From the NCBI RefSeq assembly GCF_022921075.1, contig NZ_CP095050.1, forward strand, positions 3,844,001-3,908,000: a stretch of DNA of 64,000 nt, in the 5' to 3' direction. The position numbers were made by a program, and so were the translations under genes. This stretch comes from Hymenobacter sp. 5317J-9 (GTDB taxonomy: Bacteria; Bacteroidota; Bacteroidia; Cytophagales; Hymenobacteraceae). Below, piece after piece: positions 28,501 through 36,643 of the stretch. Position 1 is the stretch's first letter; each line of letters begins with the position of its first letter. The notes beneath the pieces are model-generated. The model made no database searches. It saw nothing but the letters and a program-made list of their open reading frames with translations, and had not been told where the DNA came from.

Positions 28501-28530
28501 GCACTCGGAAACGGATTGCCGAAACGTCAT
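25525..28530 (-). CDS. GH2 family glycosidase with C-terminal carbohydrate-binding-like domain
   Basis: 1001 residues. The export signal has a possible lipobox (LLLLGCGS, Cys22). The GH2 sugar-binding domain (about 40-205) and Ig-like domain (about 206-325) precede the TIM barrel. The acid/base is Glu445 in FYEGGNESIS and the nucleophile Glu502 in LWAMEYSRDE. Later regions include a DUF4982-type segment (near 650-720), an invasin/Ig-like region (730-830), and a discoidin-like domain (about 845-980) containing WIEYRLVQPAPITQVAM. GH2 members in pectin loci are usually beta-galactosidases or beta-glucuronidases acting on side chains. An operator-like site and a -7 box lie 29-73 bases upstream, so it may have its own promoter inside the susC operon. 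Confidence 0.9.
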   Translation of the reverse strand: MTFRQSVSECLWWRLTLLLLGCGSLQPAAGAPAPPRARLSLNPGWQVRVGEAPGAEAAAFDDAGWKTVTLPHAWNEDEAFSKDIKDLSTGVAWYRKHFRLPAGAAGQKVFVEFEGVRLAGEFWLNGQRLGLHENGVMAVGFDLTPYLKPAPQDNVLAVRTDNDWDYQERATGTTFQWSNRNFNANYGGIPKNVFLHVTSPLHQTLPLFSALGTTGVYVYAQGFDVAAGRATVVAEAQVKNEYSTARTFAFEAVVADGEGKTVGILRGGETTLQPGEMKTVKAQQAMSGLHFWSWGYGYLYTISTRLIINKQVVDEVKTRTGFRKTEFAHGFIKLNDRVMQVHGYAQRTSNEWPAVGLGVPAWLSDYSNGLMVAGNANLVRWMHVTPWKQDIESCDRVGLPQAMPAGDAEKDVADRRWGQRLELMRDAIVYNRNNPSILFYEGGNESISAAHMQELKAIRDQYDPHGGRAIGSREMLDIAQAEYGGEMLYINKSATKPLWAMEYSRDEALRKYWDELSPPFHKDGAGPLYKGANAADYNRNQDSQAREDVIRWYDYWHERPGTGTRSSAGGVNIVFSDTNTHYRGEENYRRSGEVDALRIAKDGYFAHQVMWDGWVEPEHTRTHLIGHWNYAAGTVKNVDVVSNGEKVELFLNGKSLGFGQQQYRFLFTFPNVAWQPGTLRAVSYDAAGKKVSEAEHHTAGPPAALRLIPTTGPRGLHADGADLALVEVEVVDAQGRRCPTALNMVSFVLSGPAAWRGGLAQGPGNYILAKSLPVEGGVNRVLIRSTTQAGSITLRATAEGLKPATVSLKSQPVRVANGTTTQLPGADLPVSLRRGPTPAGPSFTVSRLTVPIASATANSNAANAALSVDDNELSEWISDRRDARPWIEYRLVQPAPITQVAMKLTGWRNSTYPIRILVDGQEVFSGKTERSLGYFTAKFPPRTGQSVRIELTGQTQAKDAFNITELEATKAAPATDQAGPPGTLGLVEVEVYTTPTKAAAQ

Positions 28531-28558
28531 AAGGGTGGGAAGGAAAAGTGGAGGAACG

Positions 28559-28566
28559 CAAATGAA
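28559..28566 (-). promoter_or_regulatory. -7 box of the GH2 gene
   Basis: Reads TTCATTTG on the minus strand (TAnnTTTG consensus with one mismatch), 28 bases before the start codon and 27 bases downstream of the second half-site at 28590. Confidence 0.5.
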
Positions 28567-28589
28567 GGCCGCGGGCCCGCGGGCACCCT

Positions 28590-28603
28590 CCTGTACTGTG
28601 GGG
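28590..28603 (-). promoter_or_regulatory. Rhamnose/RG-I operator-like site, GH2 gene
   Basis: Minus-strand reading is CCCC-ACAGTA-CAGG, followed by AGGG. The second half-site and spacer fit the consensus CAGG-WGAGYA-CAGG; the first half-site is degenerate. It is 27 bases from the -7 box. Confidence 0.5.
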
Positions 28604-28702
28604 TAGGCCGCCGGCCGCCCACGGGCCCGAAACGCAACTGCGCCCGGCTTCGACCCCGCAAAGGGCCAAAACCGGGCGCAGCGCCTTGGCTACACAAGCG
28701 GC

Positions 28703-30271
28703 TTAGTAGCCGTCATTCTGGGTGTAGAGGCCGGGGGACGAGCCCAGCTCCACCTGCGGCACGGGCAGCAGCAGCAGGTTGGCCGTGATGGGGCGCACAA
28801 TTTTGTTGTTCGGCGGCGGGGCGTCTTCGCGGGCGGCCCAGGCGTTCATCGTGGTCAGGGCCAGGCCCGAGCGCATGAGGTCGTTCCAGCGCAGGTTTTC
28901 GCCGGCAAACTCGCGGCGGCGCTCCTCCATGAGGGTTTCCAGCGTGAGGGTGGTGAGGGCGGGCAGGCCGGCGCGGGTGCGAATGGGCGTGAGGCGGGCC
29001 GCCGCCGTGGCGGGCGTGCCGCCCACGCCGCGCACTTCGCATTCGGCCTTCATCATCAGGATGTCGGTGTAGCGCAGCACGATGTAGTTGGTGCCCCAGT
29101 CGGTGCGGCTGGTGCCTTTGCCGGCCACGTTCACGTATTTCTTGTAGAAGGGGCGCGTGTCGGTGGTGCCGGCGTTGGTGTAGCCCTGCTGGATGGTGGC
29201 CGCGCGGCGGGTGTCGGTGGTCGTGAACGAAACGTTGTTCAGGTCGTTCGACACGGGCTTGATTTCAACCGAGCCGGCCGAGAACGGCAGGGCCAGGTTG
29301 CCGCTCGTGGCCAGGCCGGTGTAGTAGGCGTCGGGCACCACCACGTTCATAAACGACGAGCCCAGCGTGCCCAGGCCGTTGGAGATGTACTGGATGTCGA
29401 ACAGCACCTCCGAATTGTTCTCGTTGGTGGGCGAGAAGATGTTGGCGTAGTTGGTTTGCAGCGAGTAGGCAGCCGACTGCGGCGTGCCCGTGCGGTTGAT
29501 GAGCTCGTCGAGCAGCGCGTTGGCCTTGTCGTACTCGTTGCTGGCCAGGCCCGGGCCTTTGATGCCGTAGTCGGGGCCCGACTTGGTGAGGTACATCAAG
29601 GCCAGCATGCCTTTGGCGGCGCCGTTGGTGACGCGGCCCAGGCCTGAGGTGAGGCCGATGCCGCTGCCGGTGTAAGCCGCCGGCAGCACGCTGATGGCCG
29701 CCTTCAGGTCAGCCTCAATCAGGGCGTAGACGGCGGCCACGTCGGCGCGCGGAATCTTGGCCACTTCCTGCGGAATGAGCGGCTTGTCAATCACCGGCAC
29801 CCGGCCAAACTTGCGCACCAAATCCAGGTAGGCAAACGCCCGGATGAACTTGGCCTCGCCCTCGTAGCGGGGCCGCAGCGAACCCGTCACGGCACCGTTT
29901 TCGGCCAGCTGGGCCAGCATGGTGTTGGCCCGGAAAATGGTGGAAAAGTCCGACGCCCAGGCGTCGGCCACGTAGGGGTTCACCACCAGCAGCGCGGCCG
30001 AGAAGTTGTTCACGGGGTCCCAGTCGCGCGAGCCGATGGAGCTCACGGCGAACATGTTGTCGGAGCGCAGCTCCGAGAGAATCACCTCACGGTCGGGGAA
30101 GCCGCGCAGCGAGTTGTACACGGCCGACATGGCCTGGTCGAAATCGGCCGCCGTCTTATAAAAGTCCGGCACCGAGCCGTTCGAAATCGGGGTTTGCTCC
30201 AGGTCCTTTTCGCAACCACCCAGGGTCACCAGCGCACAGGCCAGGGAGATGCCGAGAAATATCTTTTTCAT
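28703..30271 (-). CDS. SusD-like surface glycan-binding lipoprotein
   Basis: 522 residues. Signal peptide with lipobox LVTLGGC (Cys20). SusD/RagB features include the N-terminal TPISNGSVPDFYKTAADFDQ segment, TPR-like helices with EAKFIRAFAYLDLVRKFGRVP, and the C-terminal RRREFAGENLRWNDLMRSG and PVPQVELGSSPG signatures. The start at 30271 excludes an extension that reads through a palindromic repeat. It lies 154 bases after the first susC gene and caps that transporter at the cell surface. The substrate is inferred to be RG-I fragments from the enzymes encoded around it. Confidence 0.93.
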   Translation of the reverse strand: MKKIFLGISLACALVTLGGCEKDLEQTPISNGSVPDFYKTAADFDQAMSAVYNSLRGFPDREVILSELRSDNMFAVSSIGSRDWDPVNNFSAALLVVNPYVADAWASDFSTIFRANTMLAQLAENGAVTGSLRPRYEGEAKFIRAFAYLDLVRKFGRVPVIDKPLIPQEVAKIPRADVAAVYALIEADLKAAISVLPAAYTGSGIGLTSGLGRVTNGAAKGMLALMYLTKSGPDYGIKGPGLASNEYDKANALLDELINRTGTPQSAAYSLQTNYANIFSPTNENNSEVLFDIQYISNGLGTLGSSFMNVVVPDAYYTGLATSGNLALPFSAGSVEIKPVSNDLNNVSFTTTDTRRAATIQQGYTNAGTTDTRPFYKKYVNVAGKGTSRTDWGTNYIVLRYTDILMMKAECEVRGVGGTPATAAARLTPIRTRAGLPALTTLTLETLMEERRREFAGENLRWNDLMRSGLALTTMNAWAAREDAPPPNNKIVRPITANLLLLPVPQVELGSSPGLYTQNDGY

Positions 30272-30300
30272 GGGAATTTTGAAGAAAGGCTTACTCTTGA

Positions 30301-30399
30301 CCGTCATGCTGAGCGCAGCCGAAGCATCTCGCGTGCAGCAGTAATTACTGTAGTCGCAACGAAGCGGGAGAGATGCTTCGGCTGCGCTCAACATGACGG
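30301..30399. repeat. Palindromic repeat, family A, copy 1
   Basis: 30-bp arms (CCGTCATGCTGAGCGCAGCC and onward at 30301-30330; the inverse at 30370-30399) around a 39-base loop. It lies between susC and susD. Other copies: 45474, 52731 and 61430, with degenerate ones at 48882 and 49739. Confidence 0.9.
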
Positions 30400-30424
30400 C
30401 CTTTTCCGCACAGTTCGCAATTAA

Positions 30425-33400
30425 TTAAAAAGTGAGGTTGAGGCCGAGCACGAGGGTTTTGGCCAGCGGCAGTCCGCCGTAGTCCGAGCCCGAGATGAAG
30501 GTGCCGGTGTTGCCCGTGTTGAGGGCGTCGGGGTTGAGGCCGCCGTAGTACTTGTCCCAGCCAAACCAGTTTTCAGCCGTCACATACACGCGGGCGCCTT
30601 GGGCCACGCGCTTGCTGATGAGCTGGCCCAGGTCGTAGCCCAGCGTGATGGTGCGCACGCGGTAGTAGTCGGACGAGTACAGCCAGTCGGTGTTGCGGAT
30701 GAAGCCGAAGTTGCCGGTGGCTTTGCCTTTCACGCCGGCGCCGGGGTTTTCAGCCGACATCCACCGGTCGCGGGCGCGGCCCAGGGCATTTTCTTTGTAG
30801 CCCACGCTGGTGCGGTCGATGGCGCGGCCCAGGGTGGAGTATATGGAGCCGCCGTACTGGCCCTGAATCAGGAAGCTCAGGTCGAAGCCCTTGTAACGCA
30901 GCGTGTTGGTGAGGCCGAAGGTGTAGGTCGGGTTGGGGTTGCCCACCACCTGGCGGTCGTTCACGTCAATCTTGCCGTCCTTGTTGTAGTCTTCGTAGCG
31001 GGGGTCGCCGGCGGTCTGGTTGCCGAAGCGGGCCGCGCCGCCGTCGATGTCGGCCTGGCTCAGAATGCCGATTTGCTTCACCACGAAGATGCTGTACACG
31101 GGCAGGCCCACCTGCAGGATGTTGCTCTCGGTGTCAAGGCCGTTGGGCACGTAGATGGTGGCATCGCCGGTGCCCAGGTGCACTACTTTGTTTTCGTTGT
31201 GGCTCAGGTTGAAGGAAGTCGTCCACGAGAAGGCGCCCTCCAGGTTGCGGGTGTTCAACTCGAGTTCCCAGCCGGTGTTACGCACCTCGCCGATGTTCTC
31301 CAGGTTGGTGCCGAAGCCGGCGGCCGTGAGCACGGGCACGTTCAGCAGCAGGTCGAGGCTGTTCTTGGTGTAGTAGTCGAACGACGCCGTGATGCGGTTT
31401 TTCAGCACGCCGAAGTCGGCGCCGAAGTCCACGGTGCGGTTGCGCTCCCACTTCAGCCGCGAGTTGCCCACCTTGTTGGGCGCCTGGCCGGGGGCAATGA
31501 GGCCGCCCAGGGTGTAGTTGGTGGTGCTCAGCGTGGCAATGCTGGCGTAATCGCCGATGGAGTTATTGCCGGAGTAGCCTAGGCTGGCGCGCAGCTTCAG
31601 GTCGCTCAGGAACGAAACCGACTGCAGGAAAGGCTCCTGCGAGATGCGCCAGCCCGCCGATACGGCCGGGAACACGCCGGCGCGGTCTTCGGAGCCGAAG
31701 CGCGACGACGCGTCGCGGCGCACGCTGGCCGACAGCAGGTATTTTCCATCATAAGAATACTGCAGGCGGCCGAACGTCGAGAGCAGCACGTTTTGCGAGG
31801 CCGTGGGCCCCGAGGTGGTGATGGCCACCGCGCCGTTGAGGGTGCGCACGGTGTTGTTCACGAAGCCGCCCGACGACGAAGCGCTGTTGTTGTCGAGGCG
31901 CGAGAAATTGTAGGAATAACCGCCCAGCAGCGAGAAATCGTGCTTGCCCAGGGTGCGGCTGTAGGTGGCCGTGTTTTCGTTCACCAGGGTCTGGCGGCGG
32001 TAGGTGCTGTACGAGCCGCTGGCCAGCGAGGTGGCCAGGTTGCGGGTGGGCGGCGCGTACGAGTTAGACGTCGACTCGTTGTTGTCGAAGTTCAGCGAGG
32101 AACGCAAACGCAGGCCGTTCACCGGCTGGTATTCGCCAAACACGGTGCCCAGCGTGCGGTAGTTGCGGGTGTCGCCCTCGTAGTTGTTAATCACGGCAAT
32201 GGGGCTGGCCGTGCTCACGCCCCAGCGGTAGGCCTCGTTCTTGCCGTAGGCGGTGTTGATGCCGGCGGTGTCTTCCACGATGGGCGTTTCGGACAGCAGC
32301 TGGTGGAAGCGGTTGTCTTTGCCCTCGATGCCGGGGTCTTTCGAAATGGAATAAGTGGGGTTGATGGTGAGGCCGAACTTGAGCTTGTCGTTGGCCTTCA
32401 CTTCCACGTTGGCGCGGGCCGTGAAGCGCTTGTAGTCGAGGCCCAGGGCAAAACCCTGCTGGTCGTTGTAGTTGCCCGACACGTAGTAGTTCACGTTGTC
32501 GGTGGCGCCGGAGGCGCTCACCTGGTAGTTCTGGCTCACGCCCGTGCGGTAGAGTTCGTCCTGCCAGTCGACGTATTTCAGGCCGGGATGGCCGGGGATG
32601 GCCCAACGGTCGTCCAGCATCAGGTCGGGGTTCACGTTGTTGCCGGTCAGGCCCAGAATCTGGCGGCGTTGGGCCGTGGTCTGGTCGGCGGTGCGGCCCG
32701 CGCCCGATTTCACCCAGTTGTTGTTGATGATTTCGGTGGCGCGGGAGGCCCACTCCTCCCCGCTCAGCAGGTCGAGCTTCTTGGCGGCACGCGAGCCGCC
32801 CACGTAGCTGTTCACGCTGATTTGGGGCTTGCCCGAGCGGCCGCGCTTGGTGGTGATGAGCACCACGCCGTTGGCGGCGCGCGAGCCGTAGATGGCGGCC
32901 GCGGCGGCGTCCTTCAGCACCTCAATCTTCTCGATGTCGTTGGGGTTGATGTTGTCGAGCGGGTTGCCGCTGCCGAAACGGCCGTTGGCGCTGGCGCCCA
33001 CGTTTTCGAGCGGAAAGCCGTCAATCACATACAGCGGCTCGTTGCCGGCCGAGATGGAGCCCGCGCCCCGCACCTGAATGCTGAAGGGACGGCCGGGCAC
33101 GCCCGAGGTCTGCTTCACCTGCACGCCGGCCAGCTGGCCCACCAGCGCCTGGTCGACGCGGGCAATGGGCCGCTCTTCCAGCTTGCGGGCGTCCATGGTG
33201 GCAATGGCGCCGGTCACGTCGGCCCGCTTCTGGGTGCCGTAGCCCACCACCACCACCTCGTCGAGGCTCTTGGTGTCGTCGGCCAGCTTCACGTTAAAAT
33301 CGCCGGGGCCGCTATATGCCCGCTCCTGCGTTTGAAAGCCGATGAAGCTAAACACCAGCGTGCCGGGCTTTTCGGGCACCGACAGCGAGAACGAGCCGTC

Positions 33401-33625
33401 GGGGTTGCTGGTGGTGCCCAGGGTGGTGCCTTTCACCACCACCGTCACGCCGGGCAGGCCTTCGCCCTTGGGCGAGGTCACCTTGCCGGTGAGCTGCCAG
33501 TCGGCCAGCACGCGCCGCGTGGCGGCGGGGTGCGCCGGCACGGCCGCCAAAACCGGCCCCGTGAGCAGAAGCATTGGCACGCAAGCCGCAAGCCGCAAAC
33601 GTTGCCAGGAGTAAAAAGTATTCAT
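30425..33625 (-). CDS. SusC-like TonB-dependent transporter (RG-I locus, arm 1)
   Basis: 1066 residues. Signal peptide about 1-27. The carboxypeptidase-D-regulatory-like domain (about 44-125) contains LTGKVTSPKGEGLPGVTVVV. The plug domain opens with LDEVVVVGYGTQKRADVTGA, the SusC-family TonB-box region, and includes GPR-like VRGAGSISAGNEPLYVIDGF. The outer-membrane beta-barrel ends in LVLGLNLTF, with a terminal Phe. It imports oligosaccharides across the outer membrane with the SusD encoded next. The promoter has a perfect -7 box (TAAGTTTG) and an operator-like half-site 27 bases further upstream. First gene of a run of six on the minus strand. Confidence 0.94.
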   Translation of the reverse strand: MNTFYSWQRLRLAACVPMLLLTGPVLAAVPAHPAATRRVLADWQLTGKVTSPKGEGLPGVTVVVKGTTLGTTSNPDGSFSLSVPEKPGTLVFSFIGFQTQERAYSGPGDFNVKLADDTKSLDEVVVVGYGTQKRADVTGAIATMDARKLEERPIARVDQALVGQLAGVQVKQTSGVPGRPFSIQVRGAGSISAGNEPLYVIDGFPLENVGASANGRFGSGNPLDNINPNDIEKIEVLKDAAAAAIYGSRAANGVVLITTKRGRSGKPQISVNSYVGGSRAAKKLDLLSGEEWASRATEIINNNWVKSGAGRTADQTTAQRRQILGLTGNNVNPDLMLDDRWAIPGHPGLKYVDWQDELYRTGVSQNYQVSASGATDNVNYYVSGNYNDQQGFALGLDYKRFTARANVEVKANDKLKFGLTINPTYSISKDPGIEGKDNRFHQLLSETPIVEDTAGINTAYGKNEAYRWGVSTASPIAVINNYEGDTRNYRTLGTVFGEYQPVNGLRLRSSLNFDNNESTSNSYAPPTRNLATSLASGSYSTYRRQTLVNENTATYSRTLGKHDFSLLGGYSYNFSRLDNNSASSSGGFVNNTVRTLNGAVAITTSGPTASQNVLLSTFGRLQYSYDGKYLLSASVRRDASSRFGSEDRAGVFPAVSAGWRISQEPFLQSVSFLSDLKLRASLGYSGNNSIGDYASIATLSTTNYTLGGLIAPGQAPNKVGNSRLKWERNRTVDFGADFGVLKNRITASFDYYTKNSLDLLLNVPVLTAAGFGTNLENIGEVRNTGWELELNTRNLEGAFSWTTSFNLSHNENKVVHLGTGDATIYVPNGLDTESNILQVGLPVYSIFVVKQIGILSQADIDGGAARFGNQTAGDPRYEDYNKDGKIDVNDRQVVGNPNPTYTFGLTNTLRYKGFDLSFLIQGQYGGSIYSTLGRAIDRTSVGYKENALGRARDRWMSAENPGAGVKGKATGNFGFIRNTDWLYSSDYYRVRTITLGYDLGQLISKRVAQGARVYVTAENWFGWDKYYGGLNPDALNTGNTGTFISGSDYGGLPLAKTLVLGLNLTF

Positions 33626-33686
33626 GATGTGGGAATTGGGTGAGACTTTTTGACTTAACTCGAGGGGTGGAAGGCGGAACCTGGGC

Positions 33687-33694
33687 CAAACTTA
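33687..33694 (-). promoter_or_regulatory. -7 box of the first susC gene
   Basis: TAAGTTTG on the minus strand, a full match to the Bacteroidota consensus TAnnTTTG, 62 bases before the start codon. Confidence 0.7.
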
Positions 33695-33717
33695 GAAGTG
33701 GGGTGAGCCCTTACTCT

Positions 33718-33731
33718 CCTGTAGACTACTG
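33718..33731 (-). promoter_or_regulatory. Rhamnose/RG-I operator-like site, first susC gene
   Basis: Minus-strand reading CAGT-AGTCTA-CAGG, followed by AGAGTAAGG. The second half-site is exactly 27 bases upstream of the perfect -7 box, as for the other promoters of this locus. Confidence 0.6.
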
Positions 33732-34042
33732 GTTAGGCGCTTGTGGCTACCATATTGTCCGGTTTGTGTGCGTAGTTGTCCACTATTGGCCATTTGGCCA
33801 GGCCGGGCGCGGCAGAAACCAGGCGGCCGGCCTTGTGTGGGCGCGGCGCGGTACGGTGCCCGCAGTTGCAGCTGCGGGCACCGTCCGGTGGCCTGGGTGT
33901 GGGTAGAACCGCAAGGCCGCTCACTTTACCATTTATGCAAATATTTCTTCTTTCTGCCGCATTGCCGTCCCGCACCCTCCTGCCCCGCAGCTGCTTTGCC
34001 TTCTGACAGCCCCTGCGCGTTGTTTCCGCAGCTGGCTGACCG
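33732..34042. other. Intergenic region between the Tat enzyme and susC
   Basis: About 310 bases. It holds a near-perfect 30-bp palindrome (33854-33883), described separately, and an AT-rich patch near 33935 (CATTTATGCAAATATTTCTT). Short open frames here have no coding character and overlap on all sides. Confidence 0.5.
33854..33883. terminator. Strong palindrome downstream of the Tat enzyme gene
   Basis: CGGTGCCCGCAG (33854-33865) pairs with CTGCGGGCACCG (33872-33883), with TTGCAG between. It lies 160 bases past the stop codon of the minus-strand Tat enzyme gene and about 130 bases upstream of the operator of susC. It could end transcription before susC, but there is no T-run, so a protein-binding palindrome is also possible. 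Confidence 0.4.
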
Positions 34043-35122
34043 TCAGCCTATCCGAAAAACAAATGCCGAAGCCGTCATCTCCCGGCCTCCCTGCGAGGCG
34101 CAAAACAGGTATTCGGGCTTGCCGTCGCGCAGCAGCAGCTGGGGCCGTTCGAGCCGCCCATAGCGTTTGAGCCTGGGCGGCGCGGGCGGCTCCGTCACGC
34201 CGTAGTCGCGGATGGGCAGGAAGGCGATTTTGGGGAACGTCCAGGTTTTGCCGTCCACCGACTCCAAATACAAGCCCACTTCCTGGCTGTAGACGCCCAT
34301 ATCCCGGGCCAACAAGTTGAACCGGCCGTGCTGCCGCCACACAAAGGCGTCCTCAAACTGCTTGTTGTGGCCCTGCCCGGAAAAGTCGATAACTGGGTTG
34401 CCCTCGAATTTGACGTAAGGGCCTTGCAACTGGTCGGCGATGGCAAGGCCGTACTTGCGGTTGCCGCGGATTTCCTGGCCTTTGGCGTCTTCGTACTCTT
34501 TGGTATTCCAGGACTTGTAGTAGAGCCAGTACTTGCCTTCGTGCTTCACAAAGGCGGGATTGGTGGTGCAGTGGTCGTCCCAGGCACCGGCGGGGCCGGG
34601 CAGCAGCAGGGGCTGGTCGGGGCGCGTCCAGGGGCCGTTGAGGGTGGGCGCGGTGGCCAGGCCGATGCGCTTGGTGTCGGTTTTGCCGTTGGCGTTGCCC
34701 ATGAAAAACAGGCAGTACTGGCCGTCGACGAACTGAATGCTGGGGTTGTGGCAGGTGGTGGCGTCCCAGTGGCCGGGGCCGCGCGGGGCCAGCACCACTT
34801 CCACGAAAGTGTAGGGGCCTTCAGGCTTGTCGGCCACGGCGTGGCAGATTTCGGAGCCGTTTATCCAGCCGCTCATGCCCTTGCTGGCCACCCAGCGCGA
34901 GAAAAAGACGTGCACCTTGCCATCGGGCCCGTAGATGGGCGAGTTGCACCACACGTAGTAGCCGGGCAGCTCCAGGGCCCGGCCCACCGGCTTGAGGTGC
35001 TTGCTGAATTTGGCGAAGGCGCTTTTCGGGTAGTCGATGAGCCGGGGCGCCGAAAAACCGGCCATTGCCCGGGCAAACGGCGCCAAAACCAACCCGGTGA
35101 GAAACGTGCGGCGAGTAGGCAT
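34043..35122 (-). CDS. Tat-exported five-bladed-propeller glycosidase (GH43/GH117-like)
   Basis: 359 residues. The N-terminus MPTRRTFLTGLVLAPFARAM is a twin-arginine signal, unlike the Sec signals of neighbouring enzymes, so the protein is exported folded. The rest has the repeating blades of a GH43/GH117-type propeller: NSPIYGPDGKVHVFFSRW, HWDATTCHNPSIQFVDGQY, WDDHCTTNPAFVKHEGKYWL and QFEDAFVWRQHGRFNLL (Glu257/Asp258). The exact family and linkage are not clear; GH117-like or another propeller family is possible. The start at 35122 is fixed by the Tat signal, and the frame to 35695 is a shadow. Divergent from the CE12 gene, with an operator-like site for each in the 165-base gap. Confidence 0.75.
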   Translation of the reverse strand: MPTRRTFLTGLVLAPFARAMAGFSAPRLIDYPKSAFAKFSKHLKPVGRALELPGYYVWCNSPIYGPDGKVHVFFSRWVASKGMSGWINGSEICHAVADKPEGPYTFVEVVLAPRGPGHWDATTCHNPSIQFVDGQYCLFFMGNANGKTDTKRIGLATAPTLNGPWTRPDQPLLLPGPAGAWDDHCTTNPAFVKHEGKYWLYYKSWNTKEYEDAKGQEIRGNRKYGLAIADQLQGPYVKFEGNPVIDFSGQGHNKQFEDAFVWRQHGRFNLLARDMGVYSQEVGLYLESVDGKTWTFPKIAFLPIRDYGVTEPPAPPRLKRYGRLERPQLLLRDGKPEYLFCASQGGREMTASAFVFRIG

Positions 35123-35151
35123 CGCAAAGAGGAGATACTGAAGTGTGCAGC

Positions 35152-35159
35152 GCAAGGAC
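35152..35159 (-). promoter_or_regulatory. Weak -7 box of the Tat enzyme gene
   Basis: Reads GTCCTTGC on the minus strand at the position expected from the operator spacing (27 bases). It matches the TAnnTTTG consensus poorly, so the promoter may depend on the activator. Confidence 0.3.
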
Positions 35160-35182
35160 GGCAGCGGCCAGAGCGGGACTCT

Positions 35183-35196
35183 CCTGTACTCTGCCG
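35183..35196 (-). promoter_or_regulatory. Rhamnose/RG-I operator-like site, Tat enzyme gene
   Basis: Minus-strand reading CGGC-AGAGTA-CAGG, followed by AGAG. Spacer and second half-site match the consensus exactly. Confidence 0.5.
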
Positions 35197-35211
35197 AGCG
35201 GGCCCGGCGCC

Positions 35212-35225
35212 CATGACAGTGCAGG
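35212..35225 (+). promoter_or_regulatory. Rhamnose/RG-I operator-like site, CE12 gene
   Basis: Plus-strand reading CATG-ACAGTG-CAGG, followed by TAAG (as in the second susC site). The second half-site is 27 bases upstream of TACTTTTA at 35249-35256, which has the TA and TTT of the -7 consensus. Confidence 0.5.
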
Positions 35226-35248
35226 TAAGCCTTCGGTGAGCCGGCGGG

Positions 35249-35256
35249 TACTTTTA
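35249..35256 (+). promoter_or_regulatory. -7 box of the plus-strand CE12 operon
   Basis: TACTTTTA, one mismatch from TAnnTTTG, 32 bases before the CE12 start and 27 bases from the operator half-site. Confidence 0.5.
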
Positions 35257-35287
35257 GCCTGTTGCCTTTCCCCACCCTTCCCGCTCT

Positions 35288-36619
35288 ATGAAGAAAAACT
35301 TCCTCGTCGCCGCCACGGCGGGCATTTTGCTGGCTGGCCCGGCCGCCGCCCAAACGCCCAAAACCACCTTCAAATTTGACTTCGGGCCCGGCAAAGCGGC
35401 GCCCGGCTACCAGCAGGTGCTGCCCACGGCGACCTACTCCGAGGCTACCGGCTTTGGGTTCGACTTCGGCACCTCCGTGACGGGCACCGACCGGGGCGGC
35501 AAGGACGCGCTGCGCAGCGACTTCGTGACCAGCCCGCAGCCCTTCTACTTTTCGGTGAAGCTGCCCGAAGGCAACTACAACGTGACCGTGACGCTGGGCG
35601 ACCCGAAAGGCCCCAGCAGCACCTTCCTCAAGGCCGAGTCGCGCCGGCTGCTGCTCGAAACCACCGCCACCAAGCCCGGCCAGTTCACCACCCAAACCTT
35701 CACACTTAACGTAAAGAGCCGCCGCATCAACGACACCGAACAGGTAAGCCTGAAGCCCCGCGAGCTGCGCAAGCTGGACTGGGACGACCGCCTCACGCTG
35801 GAATTCGACGGCGCCAACCCCTGCCTGGCCGCGCTGGAAATAACGCCCGCGCCCGCCGCCGCCACCATTTTCCTGGCCGGCAACTCTACCGTGGTGGACC
35901 AGGACGACGAGCCCTGGGCCGCCTGGGGCCAGATGCTACCGCGCTTCCTCAAGCCCGGCGTGGCCGTGGCCAACCACGCCGAATCGGGCCTCACGCTGGG
36001 CAGCTTTCTGGGCTCGAAGCGCCTGGCCAAGGTGCTGAGCGTGATGAAGCCGGGCGACTACCTATTCATCGAATTCGGCCACAACGACCAGAAGGACAAG
36101 GGCGAAAACGACGGCGCCTGGAAATCCTACACCGAGCGGCTGCACATCTTCGTGCAGGAGGCGAAGAAAAAGGGCGGCATTCCGGTCATCGTCACGTCCA
36201 CCAGCCGCCGCACCTTCGGGGCCGATGGCCGGATTGAAAACAGCCTGGGCGACTTCCCCGCCGCCGCCCGCAAAGTGGCCGAGGAAGAGAACGTGGCCCT
36301 TATCGACCTCAACGCCATGACGGCGAAACTCTACGAGGCGCTGGGCGTGGAAGAATCGAAAAAAGCACTGGTGCACTACCCCGCCAACACCTACCCCGGC
36401 CAGACCGCGCCGCTGGCCGACAACACCCACTTCAACCCCTACGGCGCCTATGAGATTGCGAAGTGCGTGGTGGAAGGCATCAAAGCCAACAAGCTGGGCC
36501 TGGCGAAATTCCTTCGCCACGACACGCCGGCGTTCGACCCGGCCAAGCCGGATGCGCTGGCCGGCTGGGTTTGGAAAGGCAGCCCGCGCAGTGAAGTGAC
36601 CAAGCCGGACGGCAATTAG
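35288..36619 (+). CDS. CE12 rhamnogalacturonan acetylesterase with N-terminal binding domain
   Basis: 443 residues with a Sec signal (AATAGILLAGPAAAQ, about 1-21). The N-terminal domain (about 25-188) is a galactose-binding-like beta-sandwich seen in two-domain CE12 enzymes (TFKFDFGPGKAAPGY). The SGNH hydrolase domain follows: block I LAGNSTVV with nucleophile Ser200 (Asn replaces the usual Asp before Ser), ESG (232-234), block III FGHNDQKD (Asn266) and block V DNTHFNPYG (Asp378, His381). It removes acetyl groups from galacturonate residues of RG-I, which lyases and hydrolases often need before they can act. First of four plus-strand enzyme genes. Confidence 0.92.
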   Translation: MKKNFLVAATAGILLAGPAAAQTPKTTFKFDFGPGKAAPGYQQVLPTATYSEATGFGFDFGTSVTGTDRGGKDALRSDFVTSPQPFYFSVKLPEGNYNVTVTLGDPKGPSSTFLKAESRRLLLETTATKPGQFTTQTFTLNVKSRRINDTEQVSLKPRELRKLDWDDRLTLEFDGANPCLAALEITPAPAAATIFLAGNSTVVDQDDEPWAAWGQMLPRFLKPGVAVANHAESGLTLGSFLGSKRLAKVLSVMKPGDYLFIEFGHNDQKDKGENDGAWKSYTERLHIFVQEAKKKGGIPVIVTSTSRRTFGADGRIENSLGDFPAAARKVAEEENVALIDLNAMTAKLYEALGVEESKKALVHYPANTYPGQTAPLADNTHFNPYGAYEIAKCVVEGIKANKLGLAKFLRHDTPAFDPAKPDALAGWVWKGSPRSEVTKPDGN

Positions 36620-36643
36620 GCGAAAAAACGCAACATGTTACGT

